From NCBI RefSeq assembly GCF_029892425.1, contig NZ_JARXWB010000002.1, forward strand, positions 62,001 through 126,000: DNA of 64,000 bases, written 5' to 3'. Each line of letters begins with the position of its first letter. Position 1 is the stretch's first letter. A program made the position numbers and the translations under genes. Of this stretch, positions 40,333 through 48,452 are shown piece by piece. Under the pieces are notes generated by a model. The model searched no databases, was not told where the DNA came from, and saw only the letters and a program-made list of their open reading frames with translations. Source of the DNA: Bradyrhizobium sp. BR13661 (GTDB taxonomy: Bacteria > Pseudomonadota > Alphaproteobacteria > Rhizobiales > Xanthobacteraceae).

Positions 40333-41541
40333 TCAAGCCTTGGCTTGCGTCTTCCGTTCGGTGAACGGCGACAGCACCACCGTCGCCAGCATGAAGATCA
40401 CCGAAGCGCCGAACACCCAATGCGGCGCGTTCTGGTCCATGATCCAGCCGAACAGCAGCGGTGAGACGATGCCGCCGAGATTGAAACCGGTGGAAACGAT
40501 GCCGAAGGCACGGCCCGCCGCACCGGGAGGCGCCGCATTGCGCACCAGCATGTCCCGCGACGGCGCGATCACGCCGGAGAGAAAGCCGGCGGCTGCCATC
40601 GTGACGATGAGCGCCCAGCCGGGCAGCGTGACCAGTGCAATCAGCAGCACGATAGCGGCATTGGCGGCAAAGCAGGCAGCGGCGACATAGCCGTGGCGCT
40701 CGGTGTGATCGGCGAGGAAACCACCGGCGAGCACGCCCACCGCGCCGGAGCCGAGGCACGCCGTCAGCGCGACATTGGCGATGGAATAGGTCGCGCCGTA
40801 GCCGCTCATCAGCGCGACCACGCCGAAATTGTTGATGCCGGCCACCGACAGGCTCAGCAGCATGAACAGCGCGGTCAGCGTGATCAGCGCCGGCGTGATG
40901 ACGGCCTGCTTGGGCATCTCAGCGTTGCCGGGTTTTGCCTTATGCGCCCCGGCATCGGGAATGTTCATCATCACCAGTAACACTGCCACCAGCACGCCAA
41001 TGGCACCCGATGCGAGCAGCGCGCCGACGCCGCCGGACACCGTGATCAGGGCGGCGACGATCGCCGGCGCAACGGCCCCGCCAAAATAGCCGGCAAAGGT
41101 GTGGATCGAGAAGGCGCGGCCCATTCGCGCCTCGTCCATGTGCTCGGCGAGGATTGCGTAGTCGGCGGGATGATAGACACTGTTGGCAAGGCCCAGCAGC
41201 ACCGCGCAGGCGATCAGCGAGGCGTAGCTCAGATGCAGGCCGAGCATGACCAGTGCGAGTCCGCCGAGCACGAGGCCGCCAAGCAAAATCTTGCGCGCGC
41301 CAAAATGGTCGACGAGATAGCCGGTCGGCGCCTGCGTCAGCCCCGAGACGACCGCAGACACGGTCAGCGCGAAGCCGAGCTCGACATAGCCGACGCCAAG
41401 CTGGGTCTTCAGGAACGGGAACAGCATTGGCAGGACCAGCAGATGAAAATGGCTGACCCAATGCGCGATCGAAATCCCGGTCAGCGTGCGCAGTGCGCTG
41501 TCCGCCTTGGCTTGTTGCGGTGCGGCGAGAACGTCGACCAT
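40333..41541 (-). CDS. MFS transporter, fosmidomycin-resistance-like
   Basis: 402 residues, twelve TM helices, ATG at 41541. 'ISIAHWVSHFHLLVLPMLFP' at the N-terminus and 'QAPTGYLVDHFGARKILLGG' (motif A) resemble the Fsr/small-drug exporter group. 'GLANSVYHPADYAILAEHMD' is also typical of that group. A drug or metabolite efflux role is likely, but the substrate is unknown. It converges with the MFS gene at 38781 across a repeat and lies between two family E elements. Confidence 0.88.
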   Translation of the reverse strand: MVDVLAAPQQAKADSALRTLTGISIAHWVSHFHLLVLPMLFPFLKTQLGVGYVELGFALTVSAVVSGLTQAPTGYLVDHFGARKILLGGLVLGGLALVMLGLHLSYASLIACAVLLGLANSVYHPADYAILAEHMDEARMGRAFSIHTFAGYFGGAVAPAIVAALITVSGGVGALLASGAIGVLVAVLLVMMNIPDAGAHKAKPGNAEMPKQAVITPALITLTALFMLLSLSVAGINNFGVVALMSGYGATYSIANVALTACLGSGAVGVLAGGFLADHTERHGYVAAACFAANAAIVLLIALVTLPGWALIVTMAAAGFLSGVIAPSRDMLVRNAAPPGAAGRAFGIVSTGFNLGGIVSPLLFGWIMDQNAPHWVFGASVIFMLATVVLSPFTERKTQAKA

Positions 41542-41650
41542 TGCGGTTCCGATTTGCGTCCCAGGGGAGGCGCAAAGTATCGGGCCGTCAGGTTATTTGT
41601 CCATGAACAGAGGCGCATGGCAGGTAGTGCGGGTGGGGGCGCATCCTAGC

Positions 41651-41777
41651 GTCGTCCTGGCGAAAGCCAGGACCCATTACCCCAGGGAGTAGTTTGGCGG
41701 AGAATCGTCGTCCGGTATTGCGTCCGATCACTATCGAGAGATCACGCGGTATGGGTCCTGGCTTTCGCCAGGACGAC
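41651..41777. repeat. Long inverted repeat, family E, 27-base perfect arms
   Basis: Arms at 41651-41677 and 41751-41777 are perfect inverse copies over 27 bases (GTCGTCCTGGCGAAAGCCAG plus GACCCAT). Each arm also contains its own small hairpin (CCTGGCGAAAGCCAGG). The centre is 73 bases. It fills most of the gap between the MFS gene and the small gene at 41786-41953. Confidence 0.85.
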
Positions 41778-41785
41778 GGAGAGCC

Positions 41786-41953
41786 TCACAGCGGCTCGTC
41801 ATCATTCCCATAGCGATCGCGCTTCGGCGTGGCGATGTCGCCGTCTTCGTAATCGTCGTCGGTGTCGAACGGCGGCGGTGGTTTCTTCGCCTTGTCGTCT
41901 GAACCCTTCGTCTTCGGCGGTTCGCTGGGCGTGGTGGTCTTGATCTTGGCCAT
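41786..41953 (-). CDS. Small acidic/basic hypothetical protein, 55 residues
   Basis: ATG at 41953, TGA at 41786-41788. The translation starts MAKIKTTTPSEPPKTKGSDD, then a Lys/Pro stretch (KAKKPPPPF), an acidic block (DTDDDYEDGD) and ends RYGNDDEPL. The clean start, distinct charge blocks and lack of overlap with any other gene argue for a real product, though too short for usual cut-offs. Probably intrinsically disordered and cytoplasmic, with no recognisable domain. It ends nine bases from a family E repeat. Function unknown. Confidence 0.65.
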   Translation of the reverse strand: MAKIKTTTPSEPPKTKGSDDKAKKPPPPFDTDDDYEDGDIATPKRDRYGNDDEPL

Positions 41954-42043
41954 GGCTGATCCCGGATGGTGATGCGTTCATCCGCTTCTAACCGCAAAAC
42001 CTAAGCGGCTCCTAACCTATCTCACGAGCCCGCGACGATGCCG

Positions 42044-43081
42044 TCAGTGCACCACCGGCCCGCCCGCCTTCTTCCAGGCATCGATGCCGCCGGCGATGTG
42101 GGCAGTGTTGGAAAGCCCGGCCTCCTTGGCGGCGGCGACAGCCATCGCCGAGCGCTCGCCGAAGGCACAGAAGAACACGACGCGGCGCCCCGTAGCGGCC
42201 GCAACCTCGCGCAGCATGCCGCCGGGCTTGAGGCTTTCCTCAACGCTCGGATAGGGCGTGTGTAGCGCGCCTTCAAGCATGCCGTGCTTCATCCGCTCAT
42301 TGGTCTCGCGCAGATCGACAAGCAGGATGTCGGGCCGGTGCAGCGAGCGGATCGCCTCGATGGCGCTGAGCGCGCGGCCCTCCTTCTCCAGCTCTTCCTG
42401 ATGCAGGCCAACCCGCATGTTGGCCGGCACGGCCACGTCCATCATCTTCGGATTGGGCAGCTTCAGGTTCGCCATCAGCTCGATATATTCGTCGACCGAG
42501 CGCACCTGCAGCCGCGGATTGTAGCGCTTCTCCTCTCCGATGGTGGAGACGGTGTCGCCCTTGTAGTCATGCGCCGGGAAGACCATCGTCTCGTCCGGCA
42601 GCTTGAGCAGGCGGTTGAAGATCGAATCATACTGCGCGCGCGACGAGCCGTTCTGGAAGTCGGTGCGGCCGGTGCCGCGGATCAGCAGCGTGTCGCCAGT
42701 GAAAACGCGGTCGCCCATCAGATAGGAATAGGAATCGTCGGTATGGCCAGGCGTGTACATCACGTCGAGCGAGAGACCTTCGATCGTCACCTTGTCGCCG
42801 TCGGCAACGCGCATCGCCACCACGTCGGCCTTGGTCTGGTCGCCCATCACGGTCATGCAATGGGTGCGGTCGCGCAGCTCGCCGAGCCCGGTGACGTGGT
42901 CGGCATGCAGATGGGTGTCGACCGCCTTGACCAGCTTGAGGTCGAGCTCCCGCAGCAACTGGCAGTAGCGGTCGACCTTCTCCAGCACGGGGTCAAGGAT
43001 CAGCGCCTCGCCACCGGGGCGGCTGGCCAGGACATAGCTGTAAGTTCCCGAAACGCTGTCGAAGAGCTGGCGGAAAATCAT
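42044..43081 (-). CDS. Persulfide dioxygenase (metallo-beta-lactamase fold) fused to rhodanese
   Basis: 345 residues. The N-terminal metallo-beta-lactamase domain of ETHE1 type (1-235) has metal motifs 'THLHADH', 'GHTDDSYSYLMGDRVFTGDT' and 'VFPAHDYKG'; 'RGTGRTDFQNG' is characteristic of persulfide dioxygenases. The C-terminal rhodanese domain (about 250-345) has an active-site loop 'FFCAFGERS' with its cysteine. It would oxidise glutathione persulfide to sulfite and exchange sulfur with thiosulfate. It lies downstream of the sox cluster on the same strand, after 190 bases with an AT-rich palindrome, so it probably has its own promoter. Confidence 0.9.
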   Translation of the reverse strand: MIFRQLFDSVSGTYSYVLASRPGGEALILDPVLEKVDRYCQLLRELDLKLVKAVDTHLHADHVTGLGELRDRTHCMTVMGDQTKADVVAMRVADGDKVTIEGLSLDVMYTPGHTDDSYSYLMGDRVFTGDTLLIRGTGRTDFQNGSSRAQYDSIFNRLLKLPDETMVFPAHDYKGDTVSTIGEEKRYNPRLQVRSVDEYIELMANLKLPNPKMMDVAVPANMRVGLHQEELEKEGRALSAIEAIRSLHRPDILLVDLRETNERMKHGMLEGALHTPYPSVEESLKPGGMLREVAAATGRRVVFFCAFGERSAMAVAAAKEAGLSNTAHIAGGIDAWKKAGGPVVH

Positions 43082-43156
43082 GGCAAGACCCGGCGCGGAG
43101 TGATTTCGAGGATTCTACTACGTCGGGCAGAAAAAAGAGAAGTAATTGGCTGTTAA

Positions 43157-43183
43157 AATAAGAATTTTTAGAAGATTTTTATT
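43157..43183. promoter_or_regulatory. AT-rich imperfect palindrome upstream of the persulfide dioxygenase
   Basis: AATAAGAAT (43157-43165) and ATTTTTATT (43175-43183) are inverse at eight of nine positions, in a stretch much richer in A and T than its surroundings. It is 76 bases ahead of the dioxygenase start. A BigR-type sulfide-responsive regulator site is one possibility, by analogy with rhizobial Blh operons; this is inference. Confidence 0.35.
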
Positions 43184-43213
43184 GCGGCTTAGGGTCTCAG
43201 GTAGGTCTCCAAA

Positions 43214-43253
43214 CCGCTGCCGTTCCCGCGGGCGTTCGCAGGGACGACAGCGG
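43214..43253 (-). terminator. Hairpin after soxB, possible terminator or small repeat
   Basis: In the minus-strand RNA a 17-pair stem forms (43253-43237 with 43230-43214) with two G-U pairs and one mismatch around a six-base loop, 18 bases beyond the soxB stop. Only TTT follows, so termination strength is uncertain. The GTCGTCCC/GGGAACGGC ends resemble family E repeats. Confidence 0.45.
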
Positions 43254-43271
43254 GAGGCCAAGGCTGCGGCC

Positions 43272-45017
43272 CTACCCCTCAATGCCCGGATTGCCGTCGA
43301 CGCCCTTCAACGTGACGCCGGAGCCGAGCCGTTCCTGAAACATCCGGCCCGAGCGCAGATATTTGGCCAGCACATCCCACATGGGCGCACCCTGCTGGCC
43401 GTTGACCGAGGCCCAGCCGGCGACCTTGTAGCGCTTGACGGCGTTGATCGCCTTGCCATTGTCGAGCTTGAGCTCGGAGATGCGGCTGCCGATCGCATTG
43501 GTCGGGTTGCAGGCGTAGAAGAGTCCGCCGGCACGCACCATGTCGCCGCCCTGCTGATAATAGGGATCGGCATTGAAGAGATTGTCGCAGACATCCTCCA
43601 GCACGTTCTTGATGTCTGCGCCCGTCATCTCCTGCACATAGGTCTCCGGATAGGTGATCGCGGTTTCAGCGAGCACATCCTCCATCGTTATCGGCTGACC
43701 GGCGAGCGCGGTGATGCCCCAGCGGAAGCCGGGCGACAGCGCGATCTCGGCGTCGAGCTCGGTGCGCAACGCGGTGCAGATCAGCTCGTCGACGGGACCG
43801 GCGAAGTTGTTGCGGCGATACAGCAGCCGGTCCGGCGTTGCGATTTTCTCCGACCAGTCGGTCACGTGCGGGGCGCGCAACTTCCCGATCAGCTCGGCCA
43901 TCGCAAGATCGGGTTTCAGCAGCTCGGAATAGACAGGCAGCAAATGGTATCTGACGTCGCTGACCTTGCCCGTGTCGAGCGCGAGATCGAGCACGGCGAG
44001 AAATTTCCCGTTCGATCCGGCATTGGTGACGAGCGTGGTGCCGCCAGGATTCTTGACCGCGATCGGCTGCGGCACGGCATCGTGCGTGTGGCCGCCGAGG
44101 ATGACGTCGATGCCGGTGACGCGGCTTGCGAGCTTGAGGTCGACATCCATGCCGTTGTGCGACAGCAGGATCACCGCATCGACCTTGTCGTTACCGCGCA
44201 AGGCGTCGACATGTTTCTGCAGCTCTTCCTCGCGAATGCCAAAGGTCCAGTCCGGCGTGAATCGCTTGGGATGGGCGATCGGCACGTAAGGAAAGGCCTG
44301 GCCGATAATCGCGACGCGATAGCCGCCGAGCTCCTTGATGACGGACGGCTTGAACACGCGTCCCGTCGCCTTGTCGAAGGCGGCCGCGTCGTTGAACGCG
44401 GCCTCCTCGGTCAGGAACACGTTCTGCGCCAGGAACTCGCCCTTGAAGTGTTCGAGATTGTCGCGCAGCGCCTGCTCGCCATAGGTGAATTCCCAATGCC
44501 CGGTCATCGCCTCGATGCCGAGCAGATTGGCGGCCTCGACCATGTCGCGGCCCTGCATGATGTTGGCAAGGCCGGTGCCTTGCCAGAGATCGCCGCCGTC
44601 GACCAGCATGGCGTGCCTGTCGCCGACATCGCTGCGCAGGCGGTCGATCAGTGTTTTCAGATGCGCGAAGCCGCCGAGCTTGCCGAAGCGGCCGGCTGAC
44701 TTCTCGAACTCGAAGCAGGTGAAGGCATAGGCGTCCGCGCTGTCGGGCCGGATGCCGAAGTGGTCCAGGAAGGCATGGCCGACCAGATGCGGCGGCCGTC
44801 CTGCCATCTCGCCGATGCCGATATTGACACTGGGCTCGCGGAAATAGACCGGGTTGAGCTGCGCATGCGTGTCGGTGGTGTGCAGAATCCGCGCGTTGCC
44901 GAAGCGTTCGATGTCGTAAATGCTGGCGGTCTCAGCGCCGCGCGCAAGCCGCGGCAGGGCAAGGGAGGCGGCGGCAATTGCCGAGCTCTTCAGGAAATCA
45001 CGGCGGCGGATCGCCAT
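43272..45017 (-). CDS. soxB: Thiosulfohydrolase SoxB
   Basis: Periplasmic dinuclear Mn enzyme that releases sulfate from the SoxY-bound S-sulfonate. 581 residues from ATG 45017 (GGAG upstream); a much longer frame exists but overlaps soxK. The twin-arginine signal 'IRRRDFLKSSAIAAASLALP' fits export in folded form. Calcineurin-like motifs: 'ILHTTDTHAQL', 'MLVDGGDLWQG', 'GHWEFTYGEQAL', 'ILLSHNGMDVDLK', 'ILGGHTHDAVPQ'. The C-terminal 5'-nucleotidase domain is present. Last gene of soxXYZAKB, 49 bases after the soxK-like gene. Confidence 0.95.
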   Translation of the reverse strand: MAIRRRDFLKSSAIAAASLALPRLARGAETASIYDIERFGNARILHTTDTHAQLNPVYFREPSVNIGIGEMAGRPPHLVGHAFLDHFGIRPDSADAYAFTCFEFEKSAGRFGKLGGFAHLKTLIDRLRSDVGDRHAMLVDGGDLWQGTGLANIMQGRDMVEAANLLGIEAMTGHWEFTYGEQALRDNLEHFKGEFLAQNVFLTEEAAFNDAAAFDKATGRVFKPSVIKELGGYRVAIIGQAFPYVPIAHPKRFTPDWTFGIREEELQKHVDALRGNDKVDAVILLSHNGMDVDLKLASRVTGIDVILGGHTHDAVPQPIAVKNPGGTTLVTNAGSNGKFLAVLDLALDTGKVSDVRYHLLPVYSELLKPDLAMAELIGKLRAPHVTDWSEKIATPDRLLYRRNNFAGPVDELICTALRTELDAEIALSPGFRWGITALAGQPITMEDVLAETAITYPETYVQEMTGADIKNVLEDVCDNLFNADPYYQQGGDMVRAGGLFYACNPTNAIGSRISELKLDNGKAINAVKRYKVAGWASVNGQQGAPMWDVLAKYLRSGRMFQERLGSGVTLKGVDGNPGIEG

Positions 45018-45066
45018 CACAATTTTACTCCGCGCCGATTCTCGGCAGCTTCGCTGGGATTTCAGT

Positions 45067-45372
45067 CTAGCGGATTTCCATCGCCTTCCAGGCCTCTTTT
45101 TCAGATGTGGCCTGGAAGACCGAGGCCTTCGCCAGCGCCTCGGCTTCGTTTGCTGCAGCCACGGCGCCGTCGAAATCGCCGCTGTCGCCCGCTTTTTTCG
45201 CGGCCGCCAGCGTCGAGACGGTCGTGGTCCACTGGTTGCGCATGCCGGCTGCCTCCTTGGACGCAGCCTCCGCGGCGGCATAGGCCGCCTTGTAATCTGC
45301 TTCATTTGCCGCGCGCGCGGATGGCGCAAGGCTCAAGGTCAGCAACATGGCCAGGGTAAGTGACCGCTTCAT
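45067..45372 (-). CDS. soxK: SoxXA-binding protein (SoxK-like)
   Basis: 101 residues with a signal peptide (MKRSLTLAMLLTLSLAPSAR, cleavage near ARA). The mature protein is helical and Ala-rich ('YKAAYAAAEAASKEAAGMRN', 'AAKKAGDSGDFDGAVAAANE'), as in the small SoxK/SoxXA-binding proteins encoded in sox clusters that stabilise or enhance the SoxXA cytochrome. It overlaps the soxA stop by ATGA. Assignment rests on size, composition and position more than on motifs. Confidence 0.8.
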   Translation of the reverse strand: MKRSLTLAMLLTLSLAPSARAANEADYKAAYAAAEAASKEAAGMRNQWTTTVSTLAAAKKAGDSGDFDGAVAAANEAEALAKASVFQATSEKEAWKAMEIR

Positions 45373-46232
45373 GGCCGCGCTCCCGGCCCTGAGATCGGCA
45401 GGCCGTTGGCGACGTAGGAGAGGAAATATTCGACGTCGCGATATTCATCCGCCTGCGGCTCCAGCGGAACCGCGCGGGTCTGGCTGTTGCAGGTGATGAA
45501 GCGGCGGCTGATCGTGCCCATGCCGCTCCATTCGGACCGGTAGATCGGCATCGCATTCAAGATGCCGAGCGCCGGCGCCAGGATCTCGGCGCGGATGCGT
45601 TCGCCCGGGCTCTGCACATGACAGCTCGCGCAGGAGAAATTCAGCTGGCCGCGGCGGGTGTAGAAATATCGCTTGCCGTTCTCGAACGCTGCGAGCGCGC
45701 GCGGGTCATCGGGAATCCTGATGTCCATCGGCCTGCCGCGTGAGGTGAAGGCCATGTATGCCGTGAGCGAGGCCATCTCGTCCTTGACGTAGGAATAGGG
45801 CTGTTCGCCATTGGCCTCGCGGCAGCGGTTGAGCGCGAGCTCCAGCGTGACGACCTTGCCTTCCCCACTGTCGAAATAGGGATAGTTCTGGCGAATGCCG
45901 ATGCCGCCGTTCGGGAAGCAGTCGGCGTAGGTCTTCCCGTTCTTGAACGGCGTCGCAAACATCTCCTTGCCGGCGTCGAGCGCGAACTCGTAGGGCGGGA
46001 ATTCTTCCTTCTCCTGCCACTGCCGCTTCATGTCCTCGTTCAGGGAATAAGGACCGTTGACGAAATCCTCGTGCTTGATGTTCGGAAACTTCCGGAAGAA
46101 GAAGTTCTGGAACGCCTTGGCATCAGCGACGGGATCGACCTTGTCGGCTGCGACCACGCGCGGAGACGTGAGCACGAACGCGACGAGCGCTGCGCTCAAC
46201 GAACCAAGCAGGAGGGCGTTTCGGGCCATCAT
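45369..46232 (-). CDS. soxA: SoxA c-type cytochrome, monoheme form
   Basis: Joins thiosulfate to the SoxY cysteine with SoxX. 287 residues from ATG 46232, whose first base overlaps the soxZ stop (TGATG); ATG 46229 is the next codon. Signal peptide about 1-28. Only one CxxCH haem site is present (CASCH), in the C-terminal domain; the N-terminal domain has isolated cysteines ('YADCFPNGGIGIR', 'ALNRCREANGEQP') that would form the disulfide replacing the second haem. 'RRFITCNSQTRAVP' holds the ligand cysteine that becomes a persulfide. This is the monoheme subclass. Confidence 0.93.
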   Translation of the reverse strand: MMARNALLLGSLSAALVAFVLTSPRVVAADKVDPVADAKAFQNFFFRKFPNIKHEDFVNGPYSLNEDMKRQWQEKEEFPPYEFALDAGKEMFATPFKNGKTYADCFPNGGIGIRQNYPYFDSGEGKVVTLELALNRCREANGEQPYSYVKDEMASLTAYMAFTSRGRPMDIRIPDDPRALAAFENGKRYFYTRRGQLNFSCASCHVQSPGERIRAEILAPALGILNAMPIYRSEWSGMGTISRRFITCNSQTRAVPLEPQADEYRDVEYFLSYVANGLPISGPGARP

Positions 46233-46543
46233 CACGCAATCTTCGCGGTGATCGTGTCCGACCCGCCCTTGTTGTCGGTCCAGGAGATCGTGAGATCGTC
46301 GCCCTTGTTGGCGCCCTTGAAGCTGAACTTGACGTAGGGGTCTTTCGAGATCGCGGTGCCCCAATTGGCGACGAAGACGTCCTTGCCGTTACATGCGAAC
46401 TTCAGTTCCTGGATGTAATGCGCTGGGATCGTTTCGCCCTTGGAATCCTTGACCAGGCCGGTGTCCATGGGGTGCTGGATCAGCGTCTGCACCTCGGTGA
46501 GGTCGCCATTGGATGTCGCGCGGACGCGAATGCTGGATGCCAT
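46232..46543 (-). CDS. soxZ: SoxZ, thiosulfate carrier subunit
   Basis: 103 residues, small immunoglobulin-like fold, periplasmic partner of SoxY; it has no signal peptide and is co-exported with SoxY by the Tat route. 'IRVRATSNGDLTEVQTLIQH', 'PMDTGLVKDSKGETIPAHYI' and 'ISKDPYVKFSFKGANKGDDL' match the family. Ten bases after soxY; the stop overlaps soxA. Confidence 0.95.
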   Translation of the reverse strand: MASSIRVRATSNGDLTEVQTLIQHPMDTGLVKDSKGETIPAHYIQELKFACNGKDVFVANWGTAISKDPYVKFSFKGANKGDDLTISWTDNKGGSDTITAKIA

Positions 46544-46553
46544 CGTGAGTCTC

Positions 46554-47051
46554 CTAGCCGCCGCAGCCGCCGACGGTGACCTTCACTTCCTTGGTCGCGC
46601 TGTAGAGCTTGCCGTCGGCTTCCACGATCGCGGTCACGTTGCTCGTCTTGGCCATCTTCAGGCGGTTGGCGACAGCGGGGATCGTGCCCTCGGGAAACTT
46701 GTAGCTTGCCGCGAGCGCGTTCGGATTCTCGGCGACGAAGAACGAGATCGAGGTGACCTTGTCCAGCGTCGTCGTCACCGACATCGGCACTACGCCGCCA
46801 TTCTCCGCGATCTCGGGCGCGTCGAGCTTGATCTTGTCGGAGGGCTCGGCGGTCTTGCCGTAGAGCGCCTTGATCGCATCGGCCTCGTTCTTCAGCTTGA
46901 ACGCCTCTTCCGGATATTTGTCGTTGGCCGCGGCGCGCGCAGGCGCGAATGGCAGATTGCCGAGGCCGATCAGCGCGACCGAAACTGCGCCCTGAAGAAT
47001 CAGACGCCGCGTCGGATGAGGGCCGGTATGAACAGTCATTTGGAGTCTCAT
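46554..47051 (-). CDS. soxY: SoxY, thiosulfate carrier subunit
   Basis: 165 residues. The N-terminal 'PTRRLILQGAVSVALIGLGN' is a twin-arginine signal. The C-terminus 'EVKVTVGGCGG' has the swinging-arm GGCGG with the cysteine that carries the sulfur intermediates. ATG 47051 is used; ATG 47039 would shorten the leader by four residues. Lies 33 bases after soxX and pairs with soxZ. Confidence 0.95.
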   Translation of the reverse strand: MRLQMTVHTGPHPTRRLILQGAVSVALIGLGNLPFAPARAAANDKYPEEAFKLKNEADAIKALYGKTAEPSDKIKLDAPEIAENGGVVPMSVTTTLDKVTSISFFVAENPNALAASYKFPEGTIPAVANRLKMAKTSNVTAIVEADGKLYSATKEVKVTVGGCGG

Positions 47052-47084
47052 CTGAGTTTTCTCTGAGATTTCCTGGGCCCGCCG

Positions 47085-47441
47085 TTACAGCGTCTGCAGG
47101 AAATCAACGATCGCGTTGATCTCCTGCTCGGTCAGAATGCGGTTGCGGCCGAACGGCGGCATCATGGTCTGCGGGTTGCGCTTGGTCTCGTCGAACAGGA
47201 TCGCGACCAGTTCGTTGCGATCGGGGTATTTGGCCTTCAGATCCTTCAGCTCGGGACCGATCGTGCCAGGCAGATCGCCGCCCTTGATGGCATGGCAGGT
47301 CAGGCAATTGCCCCTGCCGCGGTCGAAGGCGGGCTTCTGGCCCTCGGCGATTGCGGACTGCGCCCACGCCGGGCGCGCGGCGAGGCCCGTGAGGACGACC
47401 AGCGCGAGGAGCAGGGCAGGCTTGCGAGGAAAGGCGGTCAA
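47085..47441 (-). CDS. soxX: SoxX c-type cytochrome
   Basis: 118 residues, signal peptide about 1-27 (cleavage after AWA). One haem site 'GNCLTCHAIKGGDLPGTIGP' and a methionine ligand region 'RNPQTMMPPFGRNRILTEQE'. Electron-accepting subunit of SoxXA. First gene of the cluster; about 220 bases separate it from the divergent DUF938 gene, and these must contain the sox promoter. No clear operator was seen there beyond a spaced TGTCC/GGACA pair near 47462-47500. Confidence 0.93.
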   Translation of the reverse strand: MTAFPRKPALLLALVVLTGLAARPAWAQSAIAEGQKPAFDRGRGNCLTCHAIKGGDLPGTIGPELKDLKAKYPDRNELVAILFDETKRNPQTMMPPFGRNRILTEQEINAIVDFLQTL

Positions 47442-47664
47442 GGCGTCGTTCCGAGGCTCATTGTCCGAAAAACATAGTGTTCAAAAGCACAAAGGACATG
47501 CCCTGACAATCAAGACTATGCAGGCCGCAAAATGGCGTTAATATCTGCCGCATTGCAACTGGAGAGATCAATCGTTCATCCAGCCGGCTTTGCCGGACAC
47601 AAGCTTGGGGGTGTTTTGCCCTTGTTGCGTTTTCGTCTGCTTTCTCATTTTCCGGGGACGTGAA

Positions 47665-48336
47665 TTGGCTGAATATGTCGTTGAATTTGGTAGGGATGGC
47701 GGGCGGGTCGAATCCGACGGCCGTCTCGATGCACCGGCCTTCCATCGCAATTACGAGCCGATCTGGGCGGCGCTCGAAAAGCATCTCGCCGGACGGTCGG
47801 GCGACGTGGTCGAGGTCGGCAGTGGAACCGGTCAGCATGTCGTTCATTTCGCCCGCCACACGCCCGATCTCGTCTGGTGGCCGAGCGACCTCAACCAGCG
47901 CCATGTGAAGAGCATCGAGGCCTGGCGCGTGCATTCGGGCCTGACGAATATCCGCAGCCCGCTGCGGATCGATCTTTCCGATCCCGACTGGTGCCCGGAG
48001 ATGAAGAGCGGGCAGGGGCCGAAAGATCTAGCCGCCGTGTTCTGCGCCAATGTCATTCACATTGCGCCCTGGGCCGTGGCGGAGGGCCTGTTCGCCGGCG
48101 CCGGGCGTTATCTGCGGTCCGACGGCGAGCTGTTCCTTTACGGCCCGTTCAAACGCGACGGCAAGCACACCGCGCTCAGCAACGCCGTGTTCGACACCTC
48201 CTTGCGCGAAGGCAATCCCGATTGGGGCGTGCGCGATCTCGGCGATGTCGAGGCGCTGGCGCGCGGTGCGGGCCTGAGGCTCATCGACACGATCGAGATG
48301 CCCGCGAACAATCTGACGCTGGCGTTTGCGCGGTAG
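47665..48336 (+). CDS. DUF938 SAM-dependent methyltransferase
   Basis: 223 residues from TTG 47665, supported by GGGGACG upstream and by the usual family start; the frame is open to 47590 but that part codes a hydrophobic Cys-rich stretch unlike the family. The SAM motif is 'VVEVGSGTGQHVVHFARHTP', followed by 'WWPSDLNQRHVKSIEAWRVH' and 'VFCANVIHIAPWAVAEGLF'. Members are about 200-220 residues and unassigned in substrate. It is divergent from soxX, and no link to sulfur oxidation is evident. Confidence 0.82.
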   Translation: MAEYVVEFGRDGGRVESDGRLDAPAFHRNYEPIWAALEKHLAGRSGDVVEVGSGTGQHVVHFARHTPDLVWWPSDLNQRHVKSIEAWRVHSGLTNIRSPLRIDLSDPDWCPEMKSGQGPKDLAAVFCANVIHIAPWAVAEGLFAGAGRYLRSDGELFLYGPFKRDGKHTALSNAVFDTSLREGNPDWGVRDLGDVEALARGAGLRLIDTIEMPANNLTLAFAR

Positions 48337-48341
48337 GAAGT

Positions 48342-48427
48342 CGTCATGCCCGGGCTTGTCCCGGGCATCCACGTTCTTGGTGTGGCAAAGTAAGACGTGG
48401 ATGGCCGGGTCAAGCCCGGCCATGACG
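48342..48427. repeat. Palindromic repeat, GTCATGCCCGGG type
   Basis: CGTCATGCCCGGGCTTGTCC (from 48342) pairs with the closing part ending GGCCATGACG (48427). Inner hairpins are GCCCGGGCTTGTCCCGGGC and GGCCGGGTCAAGCCCGGCC, and ACGT arms surround the centre. It starts five bases past the DUF938 stop and lies between convergent genes. Confidence 0.8.
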
Positions 48428-48452
48428 ATGCGGAAACGTCAGTACCCTGTCG

